Below are positions 1 to 5,866 of a stretch of 6,615 bases of DNA, piece by piece. Both the position numbers and the translations under genes were made by a program. Origin of the DNA: CAYMJK01 sp043101635. Its GTDB lineage: Bacteria > Planctomycetota > Phycisphaerae > Phycisphaerales > UBA1924. Location: positions 1 through 6,615 of the forward strand of contig JBICIE010000205.1 of NCBI GenBank assembly GCA_043101635.1. Direction: 5' to 3'. Positions within the stretch are counted from its first letter, which is position 1; the number at the start of each line of letters is the position of its first letter. Below the pieces are notes generated by a model, which worked only from the letters and a program-made list of their open reading frames with translations, made no database searches and was not told where the DNA came from.

Positions 1-47
1 AGCGGCTCAGGGGCGCAGCGGTCGTTATTCAGGCCGAAGGCCTTTAA

Positions 48-93
48 CGGAAGTAGCCGGGGTGGAGCGCAGCGACACCTCCGCGCTACTCCG
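48..93. repeat. Palindromic hairpin at the 3' end of the rluA-like gene
   Basis: AGTAGC at 52-57 pairs with GCTACT at 85-90. The stem extends outward through CGG (48-50) and CCG (91-93) around one bulged A. Inside, GGTG (61-64) can pair with CACC (76-79) around a GAGCGCAGCGA core. The structure includes the TAG stop (86-88) of the minus-strand pseudouridine synthase gene. It resembles the dispersed intergenic hairpins with a GAGCG-AGCGA core seen in many GC-rich bacteria. It could help end or stabilise the minus-strand transcript, but no clear U-tract follows, so an intrinsic terminator is not established. Bases 1-47 show only a short AGGCC-GAA-GGCCT palindrome (31-43) followed by TT. Confidence 0.35.
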
Positions 94-808
94 GCTTGTG
101 GAGGTTCATGCGCTTCAGCAGGGGGCCGAGGTCGCGGGGCCAGCCGCAGCGGGCGTCAACCGGGGCGCCGGTGAGCGGGTGCGCGAAGGTCAGGCGGTGG
201 GCGTGCAGGGCGAGGCGGGGGGCGACGCCGCGAGCCGCGGCGGGGGCGTAGATGGTGTCGCCGAGGATGGCGCAGCCGATCGAGGCCAGATGCACGCGAA
301 TCTGATGCAGGCGCCCGGTCGCGGGGCGGCACTCGAGCAGGGCGGCGCTGTCGGAGGCTTCCAGTGTGCGATAGGCGGTGACGGAGGGCTTGCCGGTGGG
401 TGAGATCTTCGCCGTCTTCATGCGCCCGGTGACCTCGGCGATGGGACGGTTGATGACGCCCTCGGGCTTGGCGGGGGCGCGCCGGGTGACGGCCCAGTAG
501 AACTTGCCGACCGTGCGCTCTTCGAACTGGGCCCGCAGGGCGTCGTAGGCGGCGGCGGTGAGCGCGACGACCAGCAGGCCGCTGGCCTCGCGGTCGAGAC
601 GGTGCAGGAGACCGAAGTCGCGCGCGGCGCCGAGATTCTGGAGCTGCGCGCCGTAGCGGGCGAAGAGCGCGTTGAGCAGAGTATCCGTCGCATGCCCCTT
701 GCCGGGTTGCGTGGCGCGGCGCGCGGGCTTCTCGACGACGACGAGCACATCATCCTCGTACGCCACGCCATACGTGAGGCGTTCATTCGGCTCGACCGAC
801 AGGTTCAC
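86..808 (-). CDS. RluA-family pseudouridine synthase
   Basis: This 240-residue protein is predicted to convert uridine to pseudouridine in rRNA or tRNA in the cytoplasm. The catalytic motif HRLDREASGLLV is at residues 69-80, with the family's catalytic aspartate at Asp72. Other family signatures are GRLHQIRVHL (165-174), ILGD (181-184) with Tyr187, and RLALHAHRL followed by FAHPLTG (about 198-214). No N-terminal S4 RNA-binding domain is present, which suits the RluA/TruC type and compact relatives rather than full-length RluC or RluD. The start is GTG at 808, with GGAG (814-817) five bases upstream. The nearby ATG at 819 is in another frame and stops after four codons. The gene begins 10 bases after the stop of the lactonase-like gene, so the two are probably cotranscribed. 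The family call is firm; the target uridine cannot be read from sequence alone. Confidence 0.93.
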   Translation of the reverse strand: MNLSVEPNERLTYGVAYEDDVLVVVEKPARRATQPGKGHATDTLLNALFARYGAQLQNLGAARDFGLLHRLDREASGLLVVALTAAAYDALRAQFEERTVGKFYWAVTRRAPAKPEGVINRPIAEVTGRMKTAKISPTGKPSVTAYRTLEASDSAALLECRPATGRLHQIRVHLASIGCAILGDTIYAPAAARGVAPRLALHAHRLTFAHPLTGAPVDARCGWPRDLGPLLKRMNLHKPE

Positions 809-818
809 GGCGTCTCCA

Positions 819-1538
819 TCACACCGCCGGACATGCGTCCCCGTCCAAGTACCAGCGGAGTTCGCCTCCGACGGGGGCGAGGCCGAGCGGCGTCGGCTCG
901 GCCAGCAGGCGGTGGACGTGCGCCCGCGCGCGCTCGCCGCGGCAGACGACGCCGATGAAGCGGGCGCCGTTGATCATGCGCCGAGTGAGGCCGACGTGGG
1001 AGCCGTCGCGGGCGCGGGCGACGAGCCGGTTGGCGGCGCCCGGGGGATCGACCCAGTCGATCTCGTCATCCAGCGCCAGCAGCACGCAGTCGAGGCGGTC
1101 GTGGCCGGGCTCGCGCCATTCCAGGGCCTCCTGCAGGGCCCGCTCGTAGCGCTCCGCGGCATCCGGCAGGTGGGGGTGCATGGGATGGGCCTGGCTGGTC
1201 GGGGCGCCGCTGTGGTCGGCCAGGGTGGGACCGATCATGCCCCATGCGGTCTCGTCTTCGTGGCCCGGCAGGTCACGGGTGAGCCAGATGTGGGTGCGCC
1301 GCCAGGGGAGCGGGCGGAAGGCCGGATCGATCATGAGTCGCTGATAGACCACTTCCAGATCCGGGCCGCCGGCGAGGGCGAGGTGGAAGCTGCCGAAGGC
1401 CCGCACGCAGGCGTAGGACTGCACCAGGATATCGGCGGAGATGGCGTGGACGAGGTCGTCGTACTCATCGCGCACGACCACGGATCCCGGAAGCGGCGGT
1501 GGCACGGGGCCGGGGGCGATGTCATAGATCTCGGACAC
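819..1538 (-). CDS. Divergent 6-phosphogluconolactonase-like protein (catalytic motifs altered)
   Basis: This protein of about 239 residues has the order of elements of the 6-phosphogluconolactonase/glucosamine-6-phosphate isomerase fold. They are LALAGGPD (53-60, where the family has SGGSTP), RTHIWLTRD (81-89, where it has a HIFWGDER-like strand), an ETAWGM helix (96-101, aligned to DSNYGM), HPMH (118-121), DCVLLALDDEIDWVDPP (150-166, where it has LLGMGxDGHTASLFP), and LTRRMINGARFIGVVCRGERA (184-204). It ends in a GELRWYLD segment. Canonical family members hydrolyse 6-phosphogluconolactone in the oxidative pentose phosphate pathway. Here the GDER and DGHTASLFP motifs are not conserved, so activity is doubtful; a non-catalytic or re-purposed relative is possible. 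The start is uncertain. GTG at 1538 (used here) and GTG at 1544 are candidates, neither with a strong ribosome binding site. Codons farther upstream overlap the thiE gene and look non-native. Confidence 0.72.
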   Translation of the reverse strand: MSEIYDIAPGPVPPPLPGSVVVRDEYDDLVHAISADILVQSYACVRAFGSFHLALAGGPDLEVVYQRLMIDPAFRPLPWRRTHIWLTRDLPGHEDETAWGMIGPTLADHSGAPTSQAHPMHPHLPDAAERYERALQEALEWREPGHDRLDCVLLALDDEIDWVDPPGAANRLVARARDGSHVGLTRRMINGARFIGVVCRGERARAHVHRLLAEPTPLGLAPVGGELRWYLDGDACPAV

Positions 1539-1597
1539 GACCACCAGTGTACCGTCAGGTGTCGGACCCCGGAAGCCCCGTTCGTGGAGTCGGTTGC

Positions 1598-2671
1598 GTG
1601 CCGCCTGATCGCCCCGTATCGAGCGAGATCGCCCGCATGGTGGACGCCTGCGCCAACCGGGCCCGCGAGGCGGCCCGGACGCTGGAGGATGTGGCCCGGT
1701 TCGTGCTCTGCGACCAGCGGCTGACCGGCCGGCTGAAGGAGATCCGGCACGAGCTGACCGGCGCCCTGGGAGCGATCGACCCGGGCGTGCGTCGGGCCTG
1801 GCGCCAGACGAGCGGCGACGTGGGGACGGGCCTGTCAACGGCCGCGGAGCGCGCCCGGGCGGGGCTCGGCCCGATCGTGGAGGCGGCCGGGGCGCGCCTG
1901 GGCGAGGCGCTGCGCTCCATCGAGGAGGCGCTCAAGACCGTCGACGCGGGCGCAGCAGCGCGGATCGAGCGGCTGCGGTATCTCGCCTACGACGCGGCCC
2001 GCGATGTGCGCCTGGGCCTCGGAACCGGGCGGGGGCGCCCATGGCGCCTGTGCGTGCTGCTGACGGAGGCTGCGTGCGTTTGCCCGTGGGAAGTGGTCGC
2101 GGAGGCGGCGATCAGCGCCGGGGCCGACTGCGTGCAGCTTCGCGAGAAGGGGATGAGCGACCGTGAGCTGCTGGCGCGGGCGCGGCGGCTGGTCGAGGTT
2201 GCGCGCGCGGGGCCGGCCGGCCCCGCCGCGGTCATCATCAACGACCGGCCGGACATCGCGCTGCTGGCGGGGGCCGACGGGGCGCATCTGGGCCAGACGG
2301 ACATGGCTGTGCGCGATGTGCGGAGGCTTGCAGGCTTCTCACTGCTGGTGGGGGTCAGTTGCGCGACGCCGGAGGATGCGCAGCGGGCGGCGCGCGACGG
2401 GGCCGACTACCTGGGCCTCGGGCCGATGTTCGCATCCGGGACGAAGCCGAAGCCGGCGCTGGCGGGGCCGGCGCTGATCGAGGCCATCTGCGCGGATGCG
2501 GCATGCGCGCGCCTGCCGCATCTGGCGATCAGCGGGATCGACGCGGGCAATGTCGCCGAGCTTGCCAGGGTGGGCTGCCGCGGCGTGGCGGTGTGCGCAG
2601 CGGTGTGCGGCGCCCGCGATCCCGGGGCCGCCACCGCTTCTCTCCTCGCCTGTCTTGACGCCGGCGCCTGA
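1598..2671 (+). CDS. thiE: Thiamine-phosphate synthase with N-terminal ThiD2 domain (ThiD2-ThiE fusion)
   Basis: This cytoplasmic enzyme of about 357 residues belongs to thiamine biosynthesis. The N-terminal domain (about 14-130) carries the ThiD2-type signature DACANRAREAARTLEDVARF (16-35). ThiD2 phosphorylates hydroxymethylpyrimidine phosphate to the diphosphate. The C-terminal domain (149-357) is a ThiE TIM barrel that joins the diphosphate to the thiazole phosphate. Its motifs are VQLREK (179-184), INDRPD (214-219), GAHLGQTD (228-235), GADYLGLGPMFASGTK (268-283) and AISGI (310-314; the family usually has GGI). The GTG start at 1598 has GGAG (1586-1589) eight bases upstream. ATG at 1637 (codon 14) would still keep the NRAREA motif. 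Codons upstream of 1598 overlap the divergent gene and look random. It is divergent from the lactonase-like gene across about 59 bases, and its TGA directly abuts the stop of the convergent gene. I saw no TPP riboswitch in the short leader. Confidence 0.92.
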   Translation: MPPDRPVSSEIARMVDACANRAREAARTLEDVARFVLCDQRLTGRLKEIRHELTGALGAIDPGVRRAWRQTSGDVGTGLSTAAERARAGLGPIVEAAGARLGEALRSIEEALKTVDAGAAARIERLRYLAYDAARDVRLGLGTGRGRPWRLCVLLTEAACVCPWEVVAEAAISAGADCVQLREKGMSDRELLARARRLVEVARAGPAGPAAVIINDRPDIALLAGADGAHLGQTDMAVRDVRRLAGFSLLVGVSCATPEDAQRAARDGADYLGLGPMFASGTKPKPALAGPALIEAICADAACARLPHLAISGIDAGNVAELARVGCRGVAVCAAVCGARDPGAATASLLACLDAGA

Positions 2672-2674
2672 TCA
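2669..2674. other. Abutting convergent stop codons in TGATCA
   Basis: The TGA of the plus-strand thiE gene (2669-2671) and the TGA of the minus-strand LEPR-XLL gene (complement of TCA, 2672-2674) together form the palindrome TGATCA with no base between them. There is therefore no intergenic room for a terminator. Each transcript must end inside the other gene's coding sequence, giving antisense overlap at both 3' ends. Confidence 0.9.
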
Positions 2675-4078
2675 GCTCAGCAGGCTCGCCATCGGAACGC
2701 CGGTCCCGACGACGCCGTAGGGGGCGGCGAAGCCGTCCGGCCCGGCCAGGCCCCAGTGCTCCAGGCTGGTGACGATCGGGGCTTCGGACTCGATGGTGAT
2801 CATGAAGCGCGTGGCCATGCCGGGGAGCGTCAGCAGCGGCAGGCGGGCATCCACATCGTCGACCTCGAAGGCTTCGAGGCTCTTGGTCTCGGTGATGATG
2901 CGCCCGTCGCCGAAGTGGAAGCGGACCGTGACATCGACGCTCCGGCCGGTGGGATTGAACAGCAGCACATCCTCGGTGCGCAGCTCGGCCCGCTGGATGC
3001 GGTCGACGAGCCCGTCGAAGAAGCGCCAGTTCTGGGCCGCCTGCGTGGTGGCGTTGAGCCCGAAGATGCCGCCGGCCCGCTCGATGAACGCGGCGACGGC
3101 GACGGCCTGATCGGACTGGTACATCACCGAGACTTCCTCGCGCTCGCCGAAGCCGAGGTCGCGCAGCGAGATGTTGCGGCGCTCGTGGGAATCGACGCTC
3201 ACCGTCAGTTCGGGCAGCGAGCCGGGCGTCCGACTGTCGTCGCGGCTGAGGAACGTCAGGCGGACATCGGCGGCCTGATCGGAGGTGTTGAAGATCGTGA
3301 TGGTCGTGTCGGCGACCGAAGCGCTCGGGCCACCCGGCGCGAGGCGCTTCTCGAACTCCAGCGAGAGGATCGCGCCGGCCAGGTCGCCGGCGTTCTGGAT
3401 GCCCAGCGAGCCGGAGGCCTTCTTCTGGCCGATGCTGTACTCGGAGCGGGCCAGCGAGATCGGGCTGCTGGCGTCGATGAGTGCGGCGAAGCGGCCGCGC
3501 GGCAGGAAGAACGTGTCGTTGAGGTTCCAGCCGCCGCGGCGCTGGCCCCCCACCGTCTGCTTGAGCTTGAAGGTCTGGCCGCTGTCGTCGTAGAGCTCCA
3601 GTTCGACCTCGACCTCGTTCTCGAAGGGGTTGTAGAAGACGACAAAGGCGCGGTTGTCATCGTCACGGGTCAGGTTGGTGAGGGCCCAGCGCTCGGCGGT
3701 GCGATCGGTGAACGCTTCTGAAGTCTCGCCGCCGAAGTCGTCGTGCTTGAACTCGGCCGCCAGCGGCTCGCTGCTGCGCAGGACGAGTGCGTAGGGAACA
3801 TCGGTGCGGACCAGGCGGGTATCGGACCTGCCCTGTTCGGTGATCACGATGCTGTCGCGCTGGCCGCCCGCGAGGGCGCCTGAGACCAGCAACTGATCTC
3901 GCTGGCCGCGCTCGTAGCGGGCCCACAGTTCGAACTCAGCCTCGAGGCCGGTCAGGTTCGCGATCTCGACTGCTTCGCCGACGCCGTCGTGGGCGTATCC
4001 CTCGGGATAGAAGATCTCGTGGTCGAGATGGCTGCTGAGCAGCATGCGGGCTTCGAGCGATTCCATTGATGCGAACAT
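2672..4078 (-). CDS. LEPR-XLL-type planctomycete surface protein with four beta-rich repeats
   Basis: From ATG at 4078 this is a 468-residue protein. The N-terminus reads MESLEARMLLSS (5-16), close to the planctomycete LEPR-XLL motif (consensus around ESLEPRxLLS). That motif marks large exported or surface proteins and is presumed to be a sorting signal; no classical signal peptide is seen. The rest is four degenerate repeats of about 111 residues. Each opens with a strand plus Asn and Thr/Pro: VEIANLTG (38), VVFYNPFE (146), ITIFNTSD (260), VLLFNPTG (371). Each ends with a strand and acidic/Ser turn: ALVLRSSEPLAAEF (97-110), AALIDASSPISLARSEY (198-214), VSVMYQSDQAVAVAAF (316-331), MITIESEAPIVTSLEHW (426-442). 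This recalls tandem Ig-like secreted proteins with a 'NP...G...S.PIV' pattern. Function is unknown; a structural or adhesive role is inference. GTG at 4111 is an alternative start with an equally good ribosome binding site. The gene's stop abuts that of thiE. Confidence 0.85.
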   Translation of the reverse strand: MFASMESLEARMLLSSHLDHEIFYPEGYAHDGVGEAVEIANLTGLEAEFELWARYERGQRDQLLVSGALAGGQRDSIVITEQGRSDTRLVRTDVPYALVLRSSEPLAAEFKHDDFGGETSEAFTDRTAERWALTNLTRDDDNRAFVVFYNPFENEVEVELELYDDSGQTFKLKQTVGGQRRGGWNLNDTFFLPRGRFAALIDASSPISLARSEYSIGQKKASGSLGIQNAGDLAGAILSLEFEKRLAPGGPSASVADTTITIFNTSDQAADVRLTFLSRDDSRTPGSLPELTVSVDSHERRNISLRDLGFGEREEVSVMYQSDQAVAVAAFIERAGGIFGLNATTQAAQNWRFFDGLVDRIQRAELRTEDVLLFNPTGRSVDVTVRFHFGDGRIITETKSLEAFEVDDVDARLPLLTLPGMATRFMITIESEAPIVTSLEHWGLAGPDGFAAPYGVVGTGVPMASLLS

Positions 4079-4084
4079 TGCGGG

Positions 4085-4089
4085 CCTCC
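4085..4089 (-). promoter_or_regulatory. Ribosome binding site for the ATG start at 4078
   Basis: GGAGG on the minus strand lies six bases before ATG (4076-4078) of the LEPR-XLL gene. A second GGAGG lies at 4118-4122, also six bases before an in-frame GTG at 4109-4111. ATG is the stronger codon and places the SLEARMLLSS motif near the N-terminus, so 4078 is preferred. The sequence alone does not decide between them. Confidence 0.65.
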
Positions 4090-4117
4090 AGTTGCACTCC
4101 TGTCGCAGCACAGATTA

Positions 4118-4122
4118 CCTCC
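4118..4122 (-). promoter_or_regulatory. Second, upstream ribosome binding site for an alternative GTG start at 4111
   Basis: GGAGG on the minus strand is followed by TAATCT and then GTG at 4109-4111, in frame with the LEPR-XLL gene. Using it would add 11 residues (MLRQECNWRPA) before the ATG-encoded Met. Spacing and motif match the downstream site exactly, so this could be the true start or a second one. Confidence 0.45.
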
Positions 4123-4211
4123 GTGCGCGGCGTCGGCCAGCACAACAATCGCGGCGCCATGTGGTCGGATGAGCCGAAACTCAGCCCAGATTCACGGTCT
4201 GCGGCCTGCAG

Positions 4212-4244
4212 AGGCCTGCGCGGCGCCCGAGCGCAGGCCTGCGC
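4212..4244. repeat. Stem-loop with a third direct copy of its arm
   Basis: AGGCCTGCGC (4212-4221) is followed after a nine-base loop by its exact reverse complement GCGCAGGCCT (4231-4240). A further direct copy of AGGCCTGCGC occupies 4235-4244 and overlaps the right arm, so two alternative pairings are possible. It lies in the spacer between the DUF6263-like gene and the LEPR-XLL gene, both on the minus strand. No U-tract follows on either strand. It could end the upstream transcript or be a leader structure for the next gene; the sequence does not say which. Confidence 0.5.
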
Positions 4245-4254
4245 TGGCCCGCGC

Positions 4255-4281
4255 CGATGCGCCGGCGTCGAACCGGCATCG
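4255..4281. repeat. Stem-loop just downstream of the DUF6263-like gene
   Basis: CGATGC (4255-4260) pairs with GCATCG (4276-4281). After a two-base bulge, CGG (4263-4265) pairs with CCG (4273-4275) around a seven-base loop. It begins 15 bases beyond the minus-strand gene's stop at 4297. With the larger stem-loop at 4212-4240 it may form a 3' processing or termination region, but a run of T lies before the hairpin on the minus strand, not after it. I saw nothing else in the spacer 4079-4296. Confidence 0.35.
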
Positions 4282-4296
4282 AAAATGACACGGAAT

Positions 4297-5265
4297 TCAC
4301 CCGCCGCTGGCGCTGACCAGGGTCATCGTCGCGCTCTGGCGCATGCTCTGCGTGGTCTTGGCGTCCGGGCCGCCGCCGAGCAGGCCGAGCAGCTCCCACT
4401 CGCTGCTGACGCTGTAGCTGGAGCGCTGGATCCACCCTGCGTCCGGGCCTGCGACGAACTCGATGTCGCCGTCGATCTTCGAGTCGATGAGCTTGACTTC
4501 GAGCATGGCGCCGATGCCGGCGGGCCCGTCGCCCTCGCCGCCGGGCTTGCTGAGCTTGCCACGGGCTTCGATGGAGACGGGCTGGGCGCCGTCGCGGGCC
4601 CTGCCGAGCCGCTCGAGCGTGTACTCGGTCTCGCTGCGCACCACGCCGACAGGGCTGGGCTGATCCACCGTGACGGTCCAGGACTCGCCGCGCCGGACCG
4701 GCTTGTCGGGCACGATGCGCAGGGCGCTTTCGAGCTGGCGGCGCAGTCCCTCGTCGCTGAGGGCCTGGCGGTACATCGCGATCGTGGCCATCGCGGCGAG
4801 ATCGCCGGAGACACTGGCCAGGGCGTCGTCGAGGATCCGCGAGGCGCCCGTCACGCGCCGAACCTCGCCCTCGGGGCCGACTTCGAAGGTGATGGTCTTG
4901 CCGATGAAGGCGGCAAACGGCGCGATCAGCCGGTGGGCCCGGTCCTGCTCGGCATCCTTGCTGGAGTCGTAGACGAGCTTCGGTCCGTTGTTCTCGGAAG
5001 CCTCGATCCGGCCTGACTGATAGGTCTGTTCGACGGTGGCGTAGCCCTGGGCATCGACGGCCTTGACGACCTGCCGCACGCGGTAGCGGATGGTCCACTC
5101 GGTGGAGGAGTCACTGGGGCCGTCGATCTGCTGGGCCAGCCGCTGCTCGGTGTCGTAGACAAGCTCGCGGCCCTCGGTCCAGCCCCAGCGGAGCATGACC
5201 TGCCCGCAGGCGGTGGTCGCGACGATGAGGGTGGCGGCGATTGCGGCGAGGGTGCGGGCGGGCAT
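4297..5265 (-). CDS. Exported DUF6263-like protein
   Basis: This 322-residue protein is probably exported. The ATG at 5265 is preceded by GGAGG (5273-5277) at seven bases and gives a good signal sequence, MPARTLAAIAATLIVATTAC, ending near residues 19-21. Cys20 could suggest a lipoprotein, but the bases of a lipobox are poor (TTA before Cys), so cleavage by signal peptidase I after Ala-Cys-Gly is equally possible. The mature part opens with LRWGWTEGRELVYDTEQ (25-41), the LRW-EG-Y pattern of DUF6263 proteins in planctomycetes and Bacteroidetes. It continues with beta-rich segments such as WTIRYRVRQVV (57-67) and LIAPFAAFIGKTITFEVG followed by GEVRRVTG (113-140). No catalytic motif is visible and function is unknown. 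It follows the b562-like gene after 63 bases in the same direction, which is compatible with cotranscription. The family assignment rests on remembered family patterns, so it is moderate. Confidence 0.72.
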   Translation of the reverse strand: MPARTLAAIAATLIVATTACGQVMLRWGWTEGRELVYDTEQRLAQQIDGPSDSSTEWTIRYRVRQVVKAVDAQGYATVEQTYQSGRIEASENNGPKLVYDSSKDAEQDRAHRLIAPFAAFIGKTITFEVGPEGEVRRVTGASRILDDALASVSGDLAAMATIAMYRQALSDEGLRRQLESALRIVPDKPVRRGESWTVTVDQPSPVGVVRSETEYTLERLGRARDGAQPVSIEARGKLSKPGGEGDGPAGIGAMLEVKLIDSKIDGDIEFVAGPDAGWIQRSSYSVSSEWELLGLLGGGPDAKTTQSMRQSATMTLVSASGG

Positions 5266-5272
5266 GGCAATA

Positions 5273-5277
5273 CCTCC
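5273..5277 (-). promoter_or_regulatory. Ribosome binding site that sets the DUF6263-like start
   Basis: GGAGG, then TATTGCC, then ATG (5263-5265) on the minus strand. The open frame extends upstream to 5319, but only the ATG at 5265 combines this site with a signal peptide beginning at residue 1, so it is taken as the start. Confidence 0.75.
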
Positions 5278-5328
5278 AGCTTGTGCTACCGGCGGCAGGC
5301 GCCCGGGTTGCGAGGCCACGCTGCCGAT

Positions 5329-5808
5329 TCACTGATAGCGATCGTGCCCATCGGCTTCCATCTGGTGCAAGGGCCCCTGGAGGAGCGCCAGGGCCTTGTC
5401 ACGGTCGCCCTCGAGCAGGTGCGCCTCGACCCGGGCCAGTTCGGCGAGCGCAAGGGCCAGGCGGCGCCGGAAGTCGCGGCGCATGGCGTCCTGCTCGGCG
5501 GCGGGGGCGTCCGTAACCGACTCGGGGGTGAGAAGCTTGGCGCCCAGCAGGCGCTGCTGGAGGCCGGCGATGTGCTCCAGGGCCGTGTCGAGCGAGCCAT
5601 CCGGAGCGCGCACGGCCTCGACCACCTGCTTGAGGTGGTCTTCCATCGCCTCCATGTGCTCGTGCAGGCCGTCGGCATGCTCGGCGTGTTCGGCGTGTTC
5701 GGGCTGGGCGGCGCCGACGGGCTGGGAGCCGGCCTGGCGCGCCAGCGCCATCACCCCGGCGGCGACCACGAGTGCGAGCGAGACAGCGACGGGCTTGCAG
5801 CAGCGCAT
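5329..5808 (-). CDS. Cytochrome b562-like exported protein with His-rich N-terminus
   Basis: This 159-residue protein starts at ATG 5808, with GGAG (5815-5818) six bases upstream. The open frame continues farther upstream, but only as a shadow of the dockerin gene. A signal sequence, MRCCKPVAVSLALVVAAGVM, ends with a likely ALA cleavage site at 21-23. The mature part is helical and resembles periplasmic cytochrome b562. HMEAMEDHLKQVV (51-63) matches that family's NMETLNDNLK region, placing Met52 at the axial heme Met. DFRRRLALALAELARVEAHL matches its DFRHGFDIL...DDALKL helix. C-terminal GHDRYQ matches YHQKYR, placing His155 at the axial heme His. b562 binds one b heme non-covalently in a four-helix bundle; its partner is poorly known. 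An unusual addition is EHAEHAEHAD (37-46), six His in all by His58, a possible metal site. Heme binding is inference; a metal- or stress-related helical protein is the main alternative. Confidence 0.66.
   Translation of the reverse strand: MRCCKPVAVSLALVVAAGVMALARQAGSQPVGAAQPEHAEHAEHADGLHEHMEAMEDHLKQVVEAVRAPDGSLDTALEHIAGLQQRLLGAKLLTPESVTDAPAAEQDAMRRDFRRRLALALAELARVEAHLLEGDRDKALALLQGPLHQMEADGHDRYQ
5674..5700. repeat. Nine-base tandem repeat encoding Glu-His-Ala
   Basis: Three imperfect copies of a nine-base unit (TCGGCGTGT type on the plus strand, roughly 5672-5700) encode the EHAEHAEHA run of the b562-like protein. The copies differ at one or two positions. In-frame gain or loss of units would change the number of histidines without shifting the frame, so copy number may vary between strains. 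Confidence 0.6.
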
Positions 5809-5866
5809 GAGGCTCTCCACTGGTTGCGGAAACGACGACGAGGGAGGATCTTTCGCGCGCCGCGCC

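Noticed and set aside
31..45. Plus-strand intrinsic terminator (AGGCC-GAA-GGCCT-TT)
   Set aside because: Five-pair stem with only two or three T; no plus-strand gene is seen ending here, so it is too weak to call.
672..1724. Long plus-strand open frame (350 codons) opposite the rluA-like and lactonase-like genes
   Set aside because: Low-complexity Gly/Ala/Arg translation without family motifs. The opposite strand carries clear family signatures. This is a typical antisense shadow in GC-rich DNA.
1539..1838. N-terminal extension of the lactonase-like gene up to 1838
   Set aside because: The extension is Arg/Gly/Pro-rich, lies antisense to the ThiD2 domain and has no family similarity; homology begins after 1538.
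2756..3721. Plus-strand open frame of 321 codons opposite the LEPR-XLL gene
   Set aside because: The translation mirrors the minus-strand codons and shows no domain; the minus strand has the LEPR-XLL motif, ribosome binding sites and internal repeats.
4251..4285. Possible tRNA T-arm (GTCGAACC) in the spacer
   Set aside because: No acceptor, anticodon or D-arm can be drawn around it; it forms a simple bulged hairpin instead.
4066..5016. Plus-strand open frame of 316 codons from the LEPR-XLL start into the DUF6263-like gene
   Set aside because: No ribosome binding site or domain; antisense to a gene with a signal peptide and GGAGG site.
5293..5326. Inverted repeat CGGCAG/CTGCCG downstream of the b562-like gene
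   Set aside because: Only six pairs with a 22-base loop, expected by chance in GC-rich DNA.
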